Shown here: positions 1 to 5,867 of the stretch, piece after piece
How the letters are laid out: the number at the start of each line of letters is the position of its first letter
How positions within the stretch are numbered: the stretch's first letter is position 1
NCBI GenBank assembly: GCA_030705945.1
Contig: JAUZPS010000317.1
Location: forward strand, 1 to 5,867
Direction of reading: 5' to 3'
Origin: Bacillota bacterium
GTDB lineage: Bacteria > Bacillota > Clostridia > Acetivibrionales > DSM-2933
Length of the DNA: 5,867 nucleotides
Notes under the pieces: model-generated
Databases searched by the model: none
What the model saw: the letters and a program-made list of their open reading frames with translations, nothing else
What the model was told of the DNA's origin: nothing
Program-made: the position numbers and the translations under genes

Positions 1-241
1 ATCATTTTATGCGGTTAATACGTATGAATTTTACTATCAAAGCTTAACTTTTCGCAACTTATGAATCAAGGTATATTTTGCAATATAAAAAATGGATGTA
101 AAATGTTTATTGCAACTTATATACTTAAGATTTACTTCAGCGATTGGATTGAAGATGCCAATAAAAAATATTATTTACTTATATTAACTACTATGTTAAT
201 ATTTTATATGTATAAATATTGGTATAAAGGAGAGTATTTGT
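1..241. other. AT-rich non-coding leader upstream of the operon
   Basis: This stretch is very rich in A and T, and I see no gene in it that I can support. It holds an open frame at 61-303, but that frame has no ribosome binding site, has a low-complexity composition, and runs 62 bases into the well-supported gene that starts at 242. The stretch probably contains the operon promoter. The best candidate I can see is TTGGAT (144-149) with TATTAT (169-174), but the 19-base spacing makes it weak. A 9-base direct repeat, GCAACTTAT, lies at 54-62 and 112-120 and may be chance. No riboswitch-like structure was recognised. Confidence 0.5.
144..174 (+). promoter_or_regulatory. Weak candidate sigma-A-type promoter for the operon
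   Basis: TTGGAT at 144-149 resembles a -35 box and TATTAT at 169-174 matches five of six bases of the TATAAT -10 consensus. The 19-base spacing is longer than the usual 17, and the surrounding AT richness makes such matches common. It lies about 70 bases before the first start codon, which is a reasonable leader length. It is offered only as the best candidate in the leader. Confidence 0.2.
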
Positions 242-1216
242 ATGTCGCTGAAGGGTTATGGAGTATTAAAGTCAAATCCCATTTCATCAATGGTTGCAAG
301 TGATTCAACACATCTGGAAATTCAAACTGTAGATGACGAAAAGCGCTATAGGATTGCTGTAAATGTAAGATCTCAGACTTTCCCTCCTGAGTTACGCTAT
401 ATTATCTTTGATGATTTTAAACATCCAATTACAGATACGCTTTCAAAACTGGATGATGGCTTTACCTCTATCCAAAGCTCGCCGCAGAGTGGTGGATTGG
501 ATTATATCAGAGGCAACTTGTTTGACTATCGTGATATGAAGTTGGCGCATCACATATCAAGCTCAGACAATGAATTACTTGATAGTATTCAGAAATACGT
601 AAATACTGCTATCTCTACAAAGGATGCTCAAATTTATGCTTTTGGTCAGAGCTGGGGACCTGAAAATAAACCAGACCAGTATTTCGGATTCAAGCCCGGT
701 GGCGGAATTCATGATATACATATGAATCAGGGGAATTCAGGTAAATGGATGGATGATAATGGAGTATGGCAGGATGGAGGAATGTTTATAAATTTTCCAT
801 CAAAGGATAAATGGATTGCAATGTTCTTTGCTTTTCAGTCACAGAGCTTCCATACTGATGACATGTCAGGCGATCCTATCAGCCAGTTTAGACAGTCAGA
901 CGAAGATGCTGTTGTAATTGTTGCAGGGCTGCTTAATCCCGTTTCTGGAACTCAAAGCATAAGTATTCTCAATACTACTTCAGGGACAATTGATTTGACA
1001 GGATGGACTCTTGCTGACAGCAACAAGAATAAACTTTCATTGAGTGGAAATATTGGCGCAGGGGACTTTAAGGCTGTACCGGTAACTGGAAGCGCATTTG
1101 CTCTTCCAAGCTCAGGTGGAATAATTTCACTTCTTGATAACAATGGAATGAAAATCAGTGGCGTTAAATATACTTCAGATGAATTTGCTAATAAGGGTCG
1201 GACAATAATATTTTAA
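242..1216 (+). CDS. DUF2278 (YukJ-like) protein with C-terminal lamin-tail-like domain
   Basis: This 324-residue protein of unknown function has two parts. Residues 1 to about 215 match the DUF2278/YukJ family as I know it. The start KGYGVLKS (4-11) is typical, followed by YRIAVNVRS (36-44), GGLDYIRGNLFD (84-95), YAFGQSWGPE (132-141), and a conserved GIHDIHMNQGNSG stretch (155-167) with a later DGG (178-180). The His/Asp/Asn cluster around 157-162 could be a metal or catalytic site, which is inference. Residues from about 222 to the end resemble a lamin-tail beta domain, with ISILNTTSGTIDLTGWTLAD near the start. The Bacillus YukJ protein lacks this extension as I recall. There is no signal peptide or membrane segment, so it should be cytoplasmic. 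AAAGGAGAG at 226-234 supports the start. It is the first gene of the operon, and the GRE gene begins 17 bases downstream. Confidence 0.85.
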   Translation: MSLKGYGVLKSNPISSMVASDSTHLEIQTVDDEKRYRIAVNVRSQTFPPELRYIIFDDFKHPITDTLSKLDDGFTSIQSSPQSGGLDYIRGNLFDYRDMKLAHHISSSDNELLDSIQKYVNTAISTKDAQIYAFGQSWGPENKPDQYFGFKPGGGIHDIHMNQGNSGKWMDDNGVWQDGGMFINFPSKDKWIAMFFAFQSQSFHTDDMSGDPISQFRQSDEDAVVIVAGLLNPVSGTQSISILNTTSGTIDLTGWTLADSNKNKLSLSGNIGAGDFKAVPVTGSAFALPSSGGIISLLDNNGMKISGVKYTSDEFANKGRTIIF

Positions 1217-1220
1217 CCAA

Positions 1221-1227
1221 AAGGAGG
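1221..1227 (+). promoter_or_regulatory. Strong ribosome binding site of the glycyl radical enzyme gene
   Basis: AAGGAGG is a full Shine-Dalgarno match. It sits six bases before the ATG at 1234 and only four bases after the stop codon of the DUF2278 gene. It fixes the GRE start and predicts efficient translation within the operon. Confidence 0.8.
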
Positions 1228-1233
1228 ATTAAT

Positions 1234-3729
1234 ATGGGTCAAACTTTGGAAGTAAATATGACAGCGCCACTTAGAGGCTCTACGGCGCGTGTACAAAAAC
1301 TTTTAAACGAGCTTTTGAATAAATCCTTTTCAGATAGGTCCGGTGAATGGTTTAAAGATAGTATGTTTCCTCCTGTAGGTAATGAAGAACTTTCAGTTAT
1401 CGAAAGACGCGCTATCAGCTTTAGAATAATGCTTGAGGCAATGGTTTCTAAAGAAAATTCGAAAACCACAAATACTTATCAGATAAAAGATAATGAACTT
1501 GTAGTAGGCAATATTCCCATGGGTTCTGTGGGATTCGGAAAGGTCTATCCACAGTATCTAACAGCCGAAGAAAGAAGGCTTATTTCTATGGCAAATAGAG
1601 ATATGCAATCAACATTCGGACATAATATACCAGATCATAAAAAAGTGCTGGAGAAGGGAATCAATGGGATAATCCAGTATTGTGAAGATAAAATTAATGA
1701 TACGGAAAATAGCAGCACAAAGAATGTTTTCAGAAAAAATAAAAAGCTGGAATTTTACAATTCGGTTATCATTTGCTGCCAGGCCCTTGTAAGATATGCC
1801 GAGGCTTTTGCAGACATAGCGGATGAAAATGCTGATAATGAAACGGATACTAAAAGGCAATCAGAATTGAGAGAGATTGCAAGGATATGCAGAAAGGTTC
1901 CTGCAAATCCTGCTGAAACATTCTATGAGGCTATACAGAGTGTGTATTTTGTACATCTTGCATTGCACAGCACCTTAGATTACATATCTTTAGGAAGGCT
2001 TGATCAGACACTTGATCCATATCTCCAAAAGGATATGAGTGATGGAAAAATTACAGAAGGTGAAGCCCAAGAACTTTACGAGTGCCTGCTTATAAAGTGC
2101 GCTGAAAGGATGAATTCAAACCCGGCGTACTTCCTGAAACAGGATCACTCATCATTCGGAGGAGTATTTGGAGATAGCCCTGTATTCCTTGATCAGATAG
2201 CATCTGCAAACAATTTTCTTCAAAATATTGCGCTGGGTGGCTTTACAAAAGACGGAAAAGACGCTTCAAATCTCAGCACAGCTTTAATTCTGAGGGCATC
2301 TGCCAATTTAGGGCTTCCTACTCCTATAATAAACATAAGGTTAAATAAAAACAGTTCGTCAGAAATAATAAATGAAACGGTAAAATCCCTTAGAAAGGGT
2401 AGAAATGGTATGCCTGTCGTGCTGAACGATGACATAATAATTGATGGTCTGAGTAAAAATGGAATACCCATTGAAGACTGCCGTGACTATGGCGTTGATG
2501 GATGCTGGGAGCCTATACTGAATGCAAAGTGCGACTGGGTTTTTGGAAGCATAAACTTTCTCACAATATTAGAATGCAGTTTGAATTCGGGTTGTACTTT
2601 TTCCACCGACCCAAGCTTGTTAAGGGGAACAAAAACCAGTTATGTAACTAAAAACGCAGAAGAAATAAAGAATGTTGATGAGCTTCTGGAAAATGCGCGG
2701 GCTCACATTCAGTTCTTTGTCGATAAAACAGCCCTGCAGGCATATTCATTCTATAGTGTAGAAGGTTCTGTAAATCCCACTCCGTTTTTGTCTTCACTTC
2801 TTGGCGGCTGCCTTGAAAAAGGAATGGATAAGACTTGGGGTGGATCGCAATATCATATTTCCGGGCTTCTTGCTTCTGCGCTTCCTAACTGCGCAAATGC
2901 CCTTGCCAATATAAAGAAATATGTTTTCGATCAAAAGAAATATACGCTTCCAGAGGTAGTAGATGCTCTTAAAAATAATTTCAGTGGCTATGAAGAAATG
3001 AAAAATACATTCTGGCTTGACAATAATAAATTCGGAAACAATGTCAATGATGTTGACTCAATAATGAAACAGCTATTAAACTTTTTGCATGAGGCAGGAC
3101 TTGAAGCAAAGAAACTTGGTGATAAAACATTTATAATAAAGGCCGACGAGGATTTTGAAAAGATTAAAAACAATCGTACAATCTGCCATTATGAAGGGGT
3201 ATCAATGCATGAAAAATATGGACAGGATTTTAATATGATATTCAATATGGGTTGTGGCACCTTCGGACAGTATACATTTAATGGCAAGAGCGTAGGAGCT
3301 TCTGCCGACGGCAGAGGCAGAGGCGAACCAATTGCGGCAAATTTCTCGCCTGTGACAGGTACTATGAAAAACGGGATAGGGAATGCCATCGCTTCCTTGA
3401 AAGACCTTGAGCTGGAGAGATTCCCTGCAGGCGCGGCTATTGACTTTTGTATTGATGACACTGATGGTGAATATGATGAAACATATTATGAAAACATTGT
3501 AAAAGAGTTTATCGAGGATAATGGAAGCATTATGACTATAACTTTTGCAAACTCGGATGAATTGAATAAAGTGTTTGAGATATGTGAAGAAGTAAGAAAC
3601 AATACTGTTTCTTCAGAAGCTTTGCGCCCATATGCGCATATGGCAGTAAGAGTCGGAGGTTTTAATGCGCCGTTTATAACAATTCCGAGAGAGCAACAAT
3701 TAACTTATCTGAGCAGGGTTACCAAATAA
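1234..3729 (+). CDS. Glycyl radical enzyme of unassigned substrate (PFL-like superfamily, GCWEP active-site loop)
   Basis: This 831-residue protein has the normal length of a glycyl radical enzyme. The N-terminal PFL-like domain includes ELVVGN (88-93), FYEAIQSVYFVHLAL (230-244) and the family signature GRLDQ (254-258). The catalytic loop DYGVDGCWEP puts the thiyl cysteine at Cys424 and a Glu at 426. The C-terminal radical loop RVGGFNAPF puts the radical glycine at Gly809; the usual RVxGY has Phe here. Family knowledge: Cys-x-Glu is found in eliminases and dehydratases (glycerol, propanediol, choline, isethionate, hydroxyproline) and in arylacetate decarboxylases. Pyruvate formate-lyase has Cys-Cys instead. 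The Trp between Cys and Glu is unusual, so I cannot name the substrate. There is no N-terminal extension of the kind that targets GREs to microcompartments. The enzyme should be cytoplasmic, oxygen-sensitive and activated by the next gene product. The start is fixed by AAGGAGG six bases upstream. Confidence 0.93.
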   Translation: MGQTLEVNMTAPLRGSTARVQKLLNELLNKSFSDRSGEWFKDSMFPPVGNEELSVIERRAISFRIMLEAMVSKENSKTTNTYQIKDNELVVGNIPMGSVGFGKVYPQYLTAEERRLISMANRDMQSTFGHNIPDHKKVLEKGINGIIQYCEDKINDTENSSTKNVFRKNKKLEFYNSVIICCQALVRYAEAFADIADENADNETDTKRQSELREIARICRKVPANPAETFYEAIQSVYFVHLALHSTLDYISLGRLDQTLDPYLQKDMSDGKITEGEAQELYECLLIKCAERMNSNPAYFLKQDHSSFGGVFGDSPVFLDQIASANNFLQNIALGGFTKDGKDASNLSTALILRASANLGLPTPIINIRLNKNSSSEIINETVKSLRKGRNGMPVVLNDDIIIDGLSKNGIPIEDCRDYGVDGCWEPILNAKCDWVFGSINFLTILECSLNSGCTFSTDPSLLRGTKTSYVTKNAEEIKNVDELLENARAHIQFFVDKTALQAYSFYSVEGSVNPTPFLSSLLGGCLEKGMDKTWGGSQYHISGLLASALPNCANALANIKKYVFDQKKYTLPEVVDALKNNFSGYEEMKNTFWLDNNKFGNNVNDVDSIMKQLLNFLHEAGLEAKKLGDKTFIIKADEDFEKIKNNRTICHYEGVSMHEKYGQDFNMIFNMGCGTFGQYTFNGKSVGASADGRGRGEPIAANFSPVTGTMKNGIGNAIASLKDLELERFPAGAAIDFCIDDTDGEYDETYYENIVKEFIEDNGSIMTITFANSDELNKVFEICEEVRNNTVSSEALRPYAHMAVRVGGFNAPFITIPREQQLTYLSRVTK

Positions 3730-3746
3730 TATAAGGATTTATAAAC

Positions 3747-4640
3747 ATGAAATATTTTGATATAGTATGGAGCTCAAATAAAGACGGCCCTGGCAAAAGG
3801 GTTGTTCTTTTTTTACAGGGCTGTCCATTGAACTGTGTATGGTGTCATTCTCCTCATTCTCAGCCAATGGAAGCGCCTGTGCTTTATTTCAGGGAATACT
3901 GCGTAAACTGCGGCAGGTGCAGAACTGTTTGCCAGCAATGCTGTTTTGTGAACAATCAAGGTAAAAATATTTTCAACAGAAGCGCATGTGTAAGGCGCGG
4001 TGAATGTGTACTTAATTGCAGCCACGGAGCTTTGGCATATAACTTGCGCGAAAGTACCCCTGAAGAGATTTTTGAAAAAATCAAAATGGAACTGAAGCTT
4101 TTGAAAAATATCGGAGGGCTTACTCTAACGGGAGGGGAGCCTATGCTACAGTATTCCGATGCTAGAGAATTGTTAAGACTATGCAAAGAAATGGGTGTAC
4201 ATACTGCAGTTGAAACCTCTGGAGCAGTAAATCCAGAATATTTTAAGGAACTGATTTATTATGTTGACTGCTGGCTTTTTGGTTTAAAGCAAACAGATGT
4301 CGATAAATGCTTTACTATGACAGGCGCAGATTTAAATTTAATAAGGCGAAACCTTAACTACATTGCCAGCAATGGTCAAGATAAGATTATCATAAGGACT
4401 CCGATGATTGAAGGGTTTACCGACGATATTGATAATATTCAAAGGATATCTGAAATAATGTTGTCACTTGGTTTAAAGGAAATTGAACTGCTTCCTTATA
4501 ACCCGAATACAGCGCATTACTATCTGGCAATGGGAAAGGATTTTGACGAACAGAAATTCAAGTTACCTTCTCAGAATAGGCTGCAAGAGATTATGAAAAT
4601 CTTTGAAGAAAAGGGAATTAACAAAAAGATAATTGAATGA
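3747..4640 (+). CDS. Glycyl radical enzyme activating enzyme (radical SAM, with ferredoxin-like insert)
   Basis: This 297-residue radical SAM protein should install the glycyl radical on the GRE encoded 17 bases upstream. The SAM-cluster motif is C26-x3-C30-x2-C33 within GCPLNCVWCHSP. A ferredoxin-like insert follows, with C52, C55, C58 and C62, then C81, C87 and C91. GGEP at 129-132 and VETSG (155-159) are SAM-contacting motifs. The C-terminal part contains MTGADLNLIRRNL and IRTPMIEGF, like other GRE activases. Two positions depart from consensus. The second Cys of the second ferredoxin motif is Arg84 (CGC), and the Asp of the D-x-K motif is Gly179 (FGLKQTD), although Lys181 is kept. C65 and C66 might supply a missing cluster ligand. 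The start ATG follows TAAGGA (3732-3737) at nine bases. The family assignment is firm; the effect of the substitutions on activity is open. Confidence 0.93.
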   Translation: MKYFDIVWSSNKDGPGKRVVLFLQGCPLNCVWCHSPHSQPMEAPVLYFREYCVNCGRCRTVCQQCCFVNNQGKNIFNRSACVRRGECVLNCSHGALAYNLRESTPEEIFEKIKMELKLLKNIGGLTLTGGEPMLQYSDARELLRLCKEMGVHTAVETSGAVNPEYFKELIYYVDCWLFGLKQTDVDKCFTMTGADLNLIRRNLNYIASNGQDKIIIRTPMIEGFTDDIDNIQRISEIMLSLGLKEIELLPYNPNTAHYYLAMGKDFDEQKFKLPSQNRLQEIMKIFEEKGINKKIIE

Positions 4641-4662
4641 GAAATACACGAGATTATGAAAT

Positions 4663-4667
4663 GGAGG
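4663..4667 (+). promoter_or_regulatory. Ribosome binding site that decides the Kelch start
   Basis: GGAGG lies eight bases before the ATG at 4676. The earlier in-frame ATG at 4637, which overlaps the activase stop as ATGA, has no Shine-Dalgarno sequence before it (only AAAAAGATAATTGA). This favours 4676 as the true start and a 307-residue product. Coupled initiation at 4637 cannot be excluded. Confidence 0.65.
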
Positions 4668-4675
4668 AAAGCGCA

Positions 4676-5599
4676 ATGAGAGAATTAATGAAAAATTTCA
4701 AAAGTATCGCTAAAGATTTAAATGAAAGCAATTATTGGACGCAAAAAACCCCTATGATACAGGTGAGTTTTAACCTCGCGGCTTCTGCTTTGGGCAAAAA
4801 AATATATTCAATGGGCGGAGAACTTTCATATATGCATATTACCAATCGCTTGGAGGTTTATGATGCTGATTCTGACATATGGGTGGAAAAAGCGCCTATG
4901 CTCACAGCCAGAGCAGGGTTGGCCGCTGGTACTGTATACGGTAAGATATATGCTGTTGGAGGATATAGTGTTTTAAAACCTGTAAATACTGTAGAAGAAT
5001 ATGACCCCGTAACTGACAAATGGACAGCAAAAACTCCGATGCCTACGGCAAGATATTGTTTGGGGGTTGCGGTTATAAATGGTGTACTGTATGCTATTGG
5101 AGGTTATGACAGCAATTCAAAATACAGCAGCGCGGTTGAAGCATTTGATCCTGTTACCGGAATGTGGACAACAAAGTCTCCAATGCCAACCGCTCGTGAG
5201 TGTTTTGCCATGGAGGCGGTAGGGAGTAAAATTTATGTTATAGGCGGTTGTAATGGTACTCATTATGAAAACATATTATATACTGTTGAGGAATATGATA
5301 CTGAAAATGACAAATGGACTACTAAAACACCAATGCCCACAAACAGGTTTATGCCTGGTTCAGGAGTCTTAAATGGAAGAATATATGTGGTGGGAGGCAC
5401 ACAATCATTTGAAGTGGATGCAAGGCTAAAAACCATGGAATCATATGATCCAGCAACAGATACTTGGAGAAAAGAAGAGCAAATACCATGTATTAAAGCT
5501 GACACAGCAGCAGTTTCTGTTGATAACAGATTATATGTGGTTGGCGGAGAATTCATCGGAGAGGATGATTCAATTTCAAATATGATGTTCACACCTTGA
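4676..5599 (+). CDS. Cytoplasmic Kelch-repeat beta-propeller protein
   Basis: With the preferred start this is a 307-residue protein built almost wholly of Kelch repeats. Six Gly-Gly motifs fall at residues 47-48, 95-96, 142-143, 190-191, 240-241 and 290-291, spaced 47 to 50 residues apart. Each is preceded by an I/L-Y strand, and most are followed by a VEEYDP-like strand and a Trp. Three neighbouring repeats carry the near-identical block W-T-x-K-x-P-M-P-T-x-R (first codons 5021, 5165, 5315), which points to recent repeat expansion. This predicts a closed six-bladed propeller, with the first strand YWTQKTPM pairing with the last blade. The N-terminal 20 residues are charged and lack a signal peptide, so it should stay in the cytoplasm, unlike secreted Kelch proteins such as NanM. 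Propellers of this kind bind proteins or, less often, act as enzymes. Its place in the operon suggests a partner of the GRE or its activase, which is inference. A 320-residue form from 4637 is possible. Confidence 0.85.
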   Translation: MRELMKNFKSIAKDLNESNYWTQKTPMIQVSFNLAASALGKKIYSMGGELSYMHITNRLEVYDADSDIWVEKAPMLTARAGLAAGTVYGKIYAVGGYSVLKPVNTVEEYDPVTDKWTAKTPMPTARYCLGVAVINGVLYAIGGYDSNSKYSSAVEAFDPVTGMWTTKSPMPTARECFAMEAVGSKIYVIGGCNGTHYENILYTVEEYDTENDKWTTKTPMPTNRFMPGSGVLNGRIYVVGGTQSFEVDARLKTMESYDPATDTWRKEEQIPCIKADTAAVSVDNRLYVVGGEFIGEDDSISNMMFTP

Positions 5600-5642
5600 C
5601 TACTCCAGTTGAATAAATAAGTTGAATCAAGTAAATGTATCG

Positions 5643-5677
5643 GCTGTGGGGAAAAGTAAATTTTCTCACAGCTTTTT
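5643..5677 (+). terminator. Rho-independent terminator of the operon
   Basis: GCTGTGGGGAAA (5643-5654) pairs with TTTTCTCACAGC (5661-5672) to give a 12-base-pair stem with two G-U pairs and a six-base AGTAAA loop. Five Ts follow at 5673-5677. It begins 44 bases after the Kelch stop codon. The other strand has no T run after the stem, so it acts for the plus-strand operon only. Confidence 0.85.
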
Positions 5678-5692
5678 CAGGTATCTTTATCT

Positions 5693-5867
5693 ACCTGCTC
5701 CTCATGCGCAGTCAAAGGTTATTGAAACAACTTTGTCCTGCCGTTCAACTGAGTATATAGGAATTTCATCGTTTCCGTTAAACACTCCTAGAACCTCTGA
5801 GCTTGACATCAACACCAAAAATACCGCCGCAAAAACTATCACTCCTGCTAGTATGGCAGAAAAAAGC
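5693..5867 (-). pseudogene. Truncated PdaB-like polysaccharide deacetylase (5' fragment, runs off the window edge)
   Basis: On the minus strand an open frame enters at the window edge (5866) and ends at TGA 5704-5702, giving 54 residues. It starts with a hydrophobic membrane segment (LFSAILAGVIVFAAVFLVLM, codons 5866-5807). It continues with IPIYSVERQDKVVSITFDCA, which matches the region just before and into the NodB catalytic domain of PdaB-type sporulation deacetylases. In that family the next residues are Trp-Gly. Here the Trp codon is TGA, and the following codons still read Gly-Ala-Gly (5701-5693) before a second in-frame stop, TAA (5689-5687). The rest of the catalytic domain, including the zinc-binding histidines, is absent: the sequence runs straight into the operon terminator. 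The true start lies beyond the window. The product would be an inactive membrane stub. The family call rests on my recognition of the motif and is fairly confident. Confidence 0.7.

Noticed and set aside
2..64. Open 20-codon tail at the left edge ending in TGA, possibly the 3' end of an upstream gene
   Set aside because: Twenty open codons are expected often by chance, and the translated sequence shows no motif I recognise.
54..120. Direct repeat GCAACTTAT at 54-62 and 112-120 as a possible operator or insertion scar
   Set aside because: It is only nine bases, in AT-rich DNA, with no symmetry and no flanking mobile element.
61..303. 80-residue open frame upstream of the operon
   Set aside because: It has no ribosome binding site, is of AT-driven composition with Tyr/Lys/Ile-rich sequence, and overlaps the well-supported DUF2278 start by 62 bases. 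I recognise no family.
1234..1320. Microcompartment-targeting N-terminal peptide on the GRE
   Set aside because: The PFL-like domain begins almost at once (STARVQKLLNELLNK from residue 16), leaving no extra targeting helix, and no shell genes are in the window.
1234..3729. Annotation as pyruvate formate-lyase
   Set aside because: The adjacent Cys-Cys pair of pyruvate formate-lyase is absent; the loop has Cys-Trp-Glu, so the formate acetyltransferase label would be misleading.
4637..4675. Kelch start at the ATGA overlap with the activase stop
   Set aside because: No Shine-Dalgarno sequence precedes it, whereas GGAGG is well placed for the ATG at 4676. It is kept only as an alternative.
5600..5692. 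Insertion-sequence end or attachment site at the junction between the operon and the deacetylase remnant
   Set aside because: Apart from the terminator hairpin and a short AGTTGAAT direct repeat near 5607-5628, I see no terminal inverted repeat, target duplication or tRNA fragment.
5702..5704. TGA read as tryptophan (alternative code) in the deacetylase fragment
   Set aside because: The other genes encode Trp with TGG and two of them end with TGA; a second in-frame stop, TAA, also follows at 5689-5687.

Overview
The window looks like accessory DNA from an anaerobic, low-GC Firmicute of the Clostridia. The evidence is AT-rich coding DNA, strong AGGAGG-type ribosome binding sites, an oxygen-sensitive glycyl radical enzyme with its own activase, and a remnant of a sporulation-type polysaccharide deacetylase. 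A cellulolytic relative such as Ruminiclostridium is possible, but the genus cannot be fixed from sequence alone.

Layout: positions 1-241 are AT-rich DNA with no convincing gene and probably hold the promoter. Four tightly packed plus-strand genes follow. They are a DUF2278 (YukJ-like) protein with a C-terminal lamin-tail-like domain (242-1216), a glycyl radical enzyme (GRE) of 831 residues (1234-3729), its radical SAM activase (3747-4640), and a cytoplasmic six-repeat Kelch protein (best start 4676, end 5599). Gaps are 17, 17 and 35 bases, and the Kelch frame also has an alternative start overlapping the activase stop by ATGA. A good Rho-independent terminator (5643-5677) closes the unit, so this looks like one complete four-gene operon. 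The right edge (5693-5867) carries, on the minus strand, the 5' part of a PdaB-like polysaccharide deacetylase gene. It stops at the first motif of its catalytic domain and looks like a truncated pseudogene.

How the genes may work together: the activase would use S-adenosylmethionine and an iron-sulfur cluster to place a radical on Gly809 of the GRE. The GRE then passes it to Cys424 for substrate turnover. The active-site loop reads GCWEP. This Cys-x-Glu arrangement is that of GRE eliminases/dehydratases and arylacetate decarboxylases, not the Cys-Cys pair of pyruvate formate-lyase. The Trp between them is not one I recognise from characterised subfamilies. No transporter, microcompartment shell gene or downstream dehydrogenase is present, so the substrate is open. 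The roles of the DUF2278 and Kelch proteins are unknown; their position suggests scaffold, chaperone or substrate-handling partners, which is inference.

Most notable: a possibly undescribed GRE operon with DUF2278 and Kelch partners; an activase that departs from consensus at two ligand positions (Gly179 for the Asp of the D-x-K motif, Arg84 for a ferredoxin-domain Cys); and insertion or rearrangement next to a broken pdaB-like gene.
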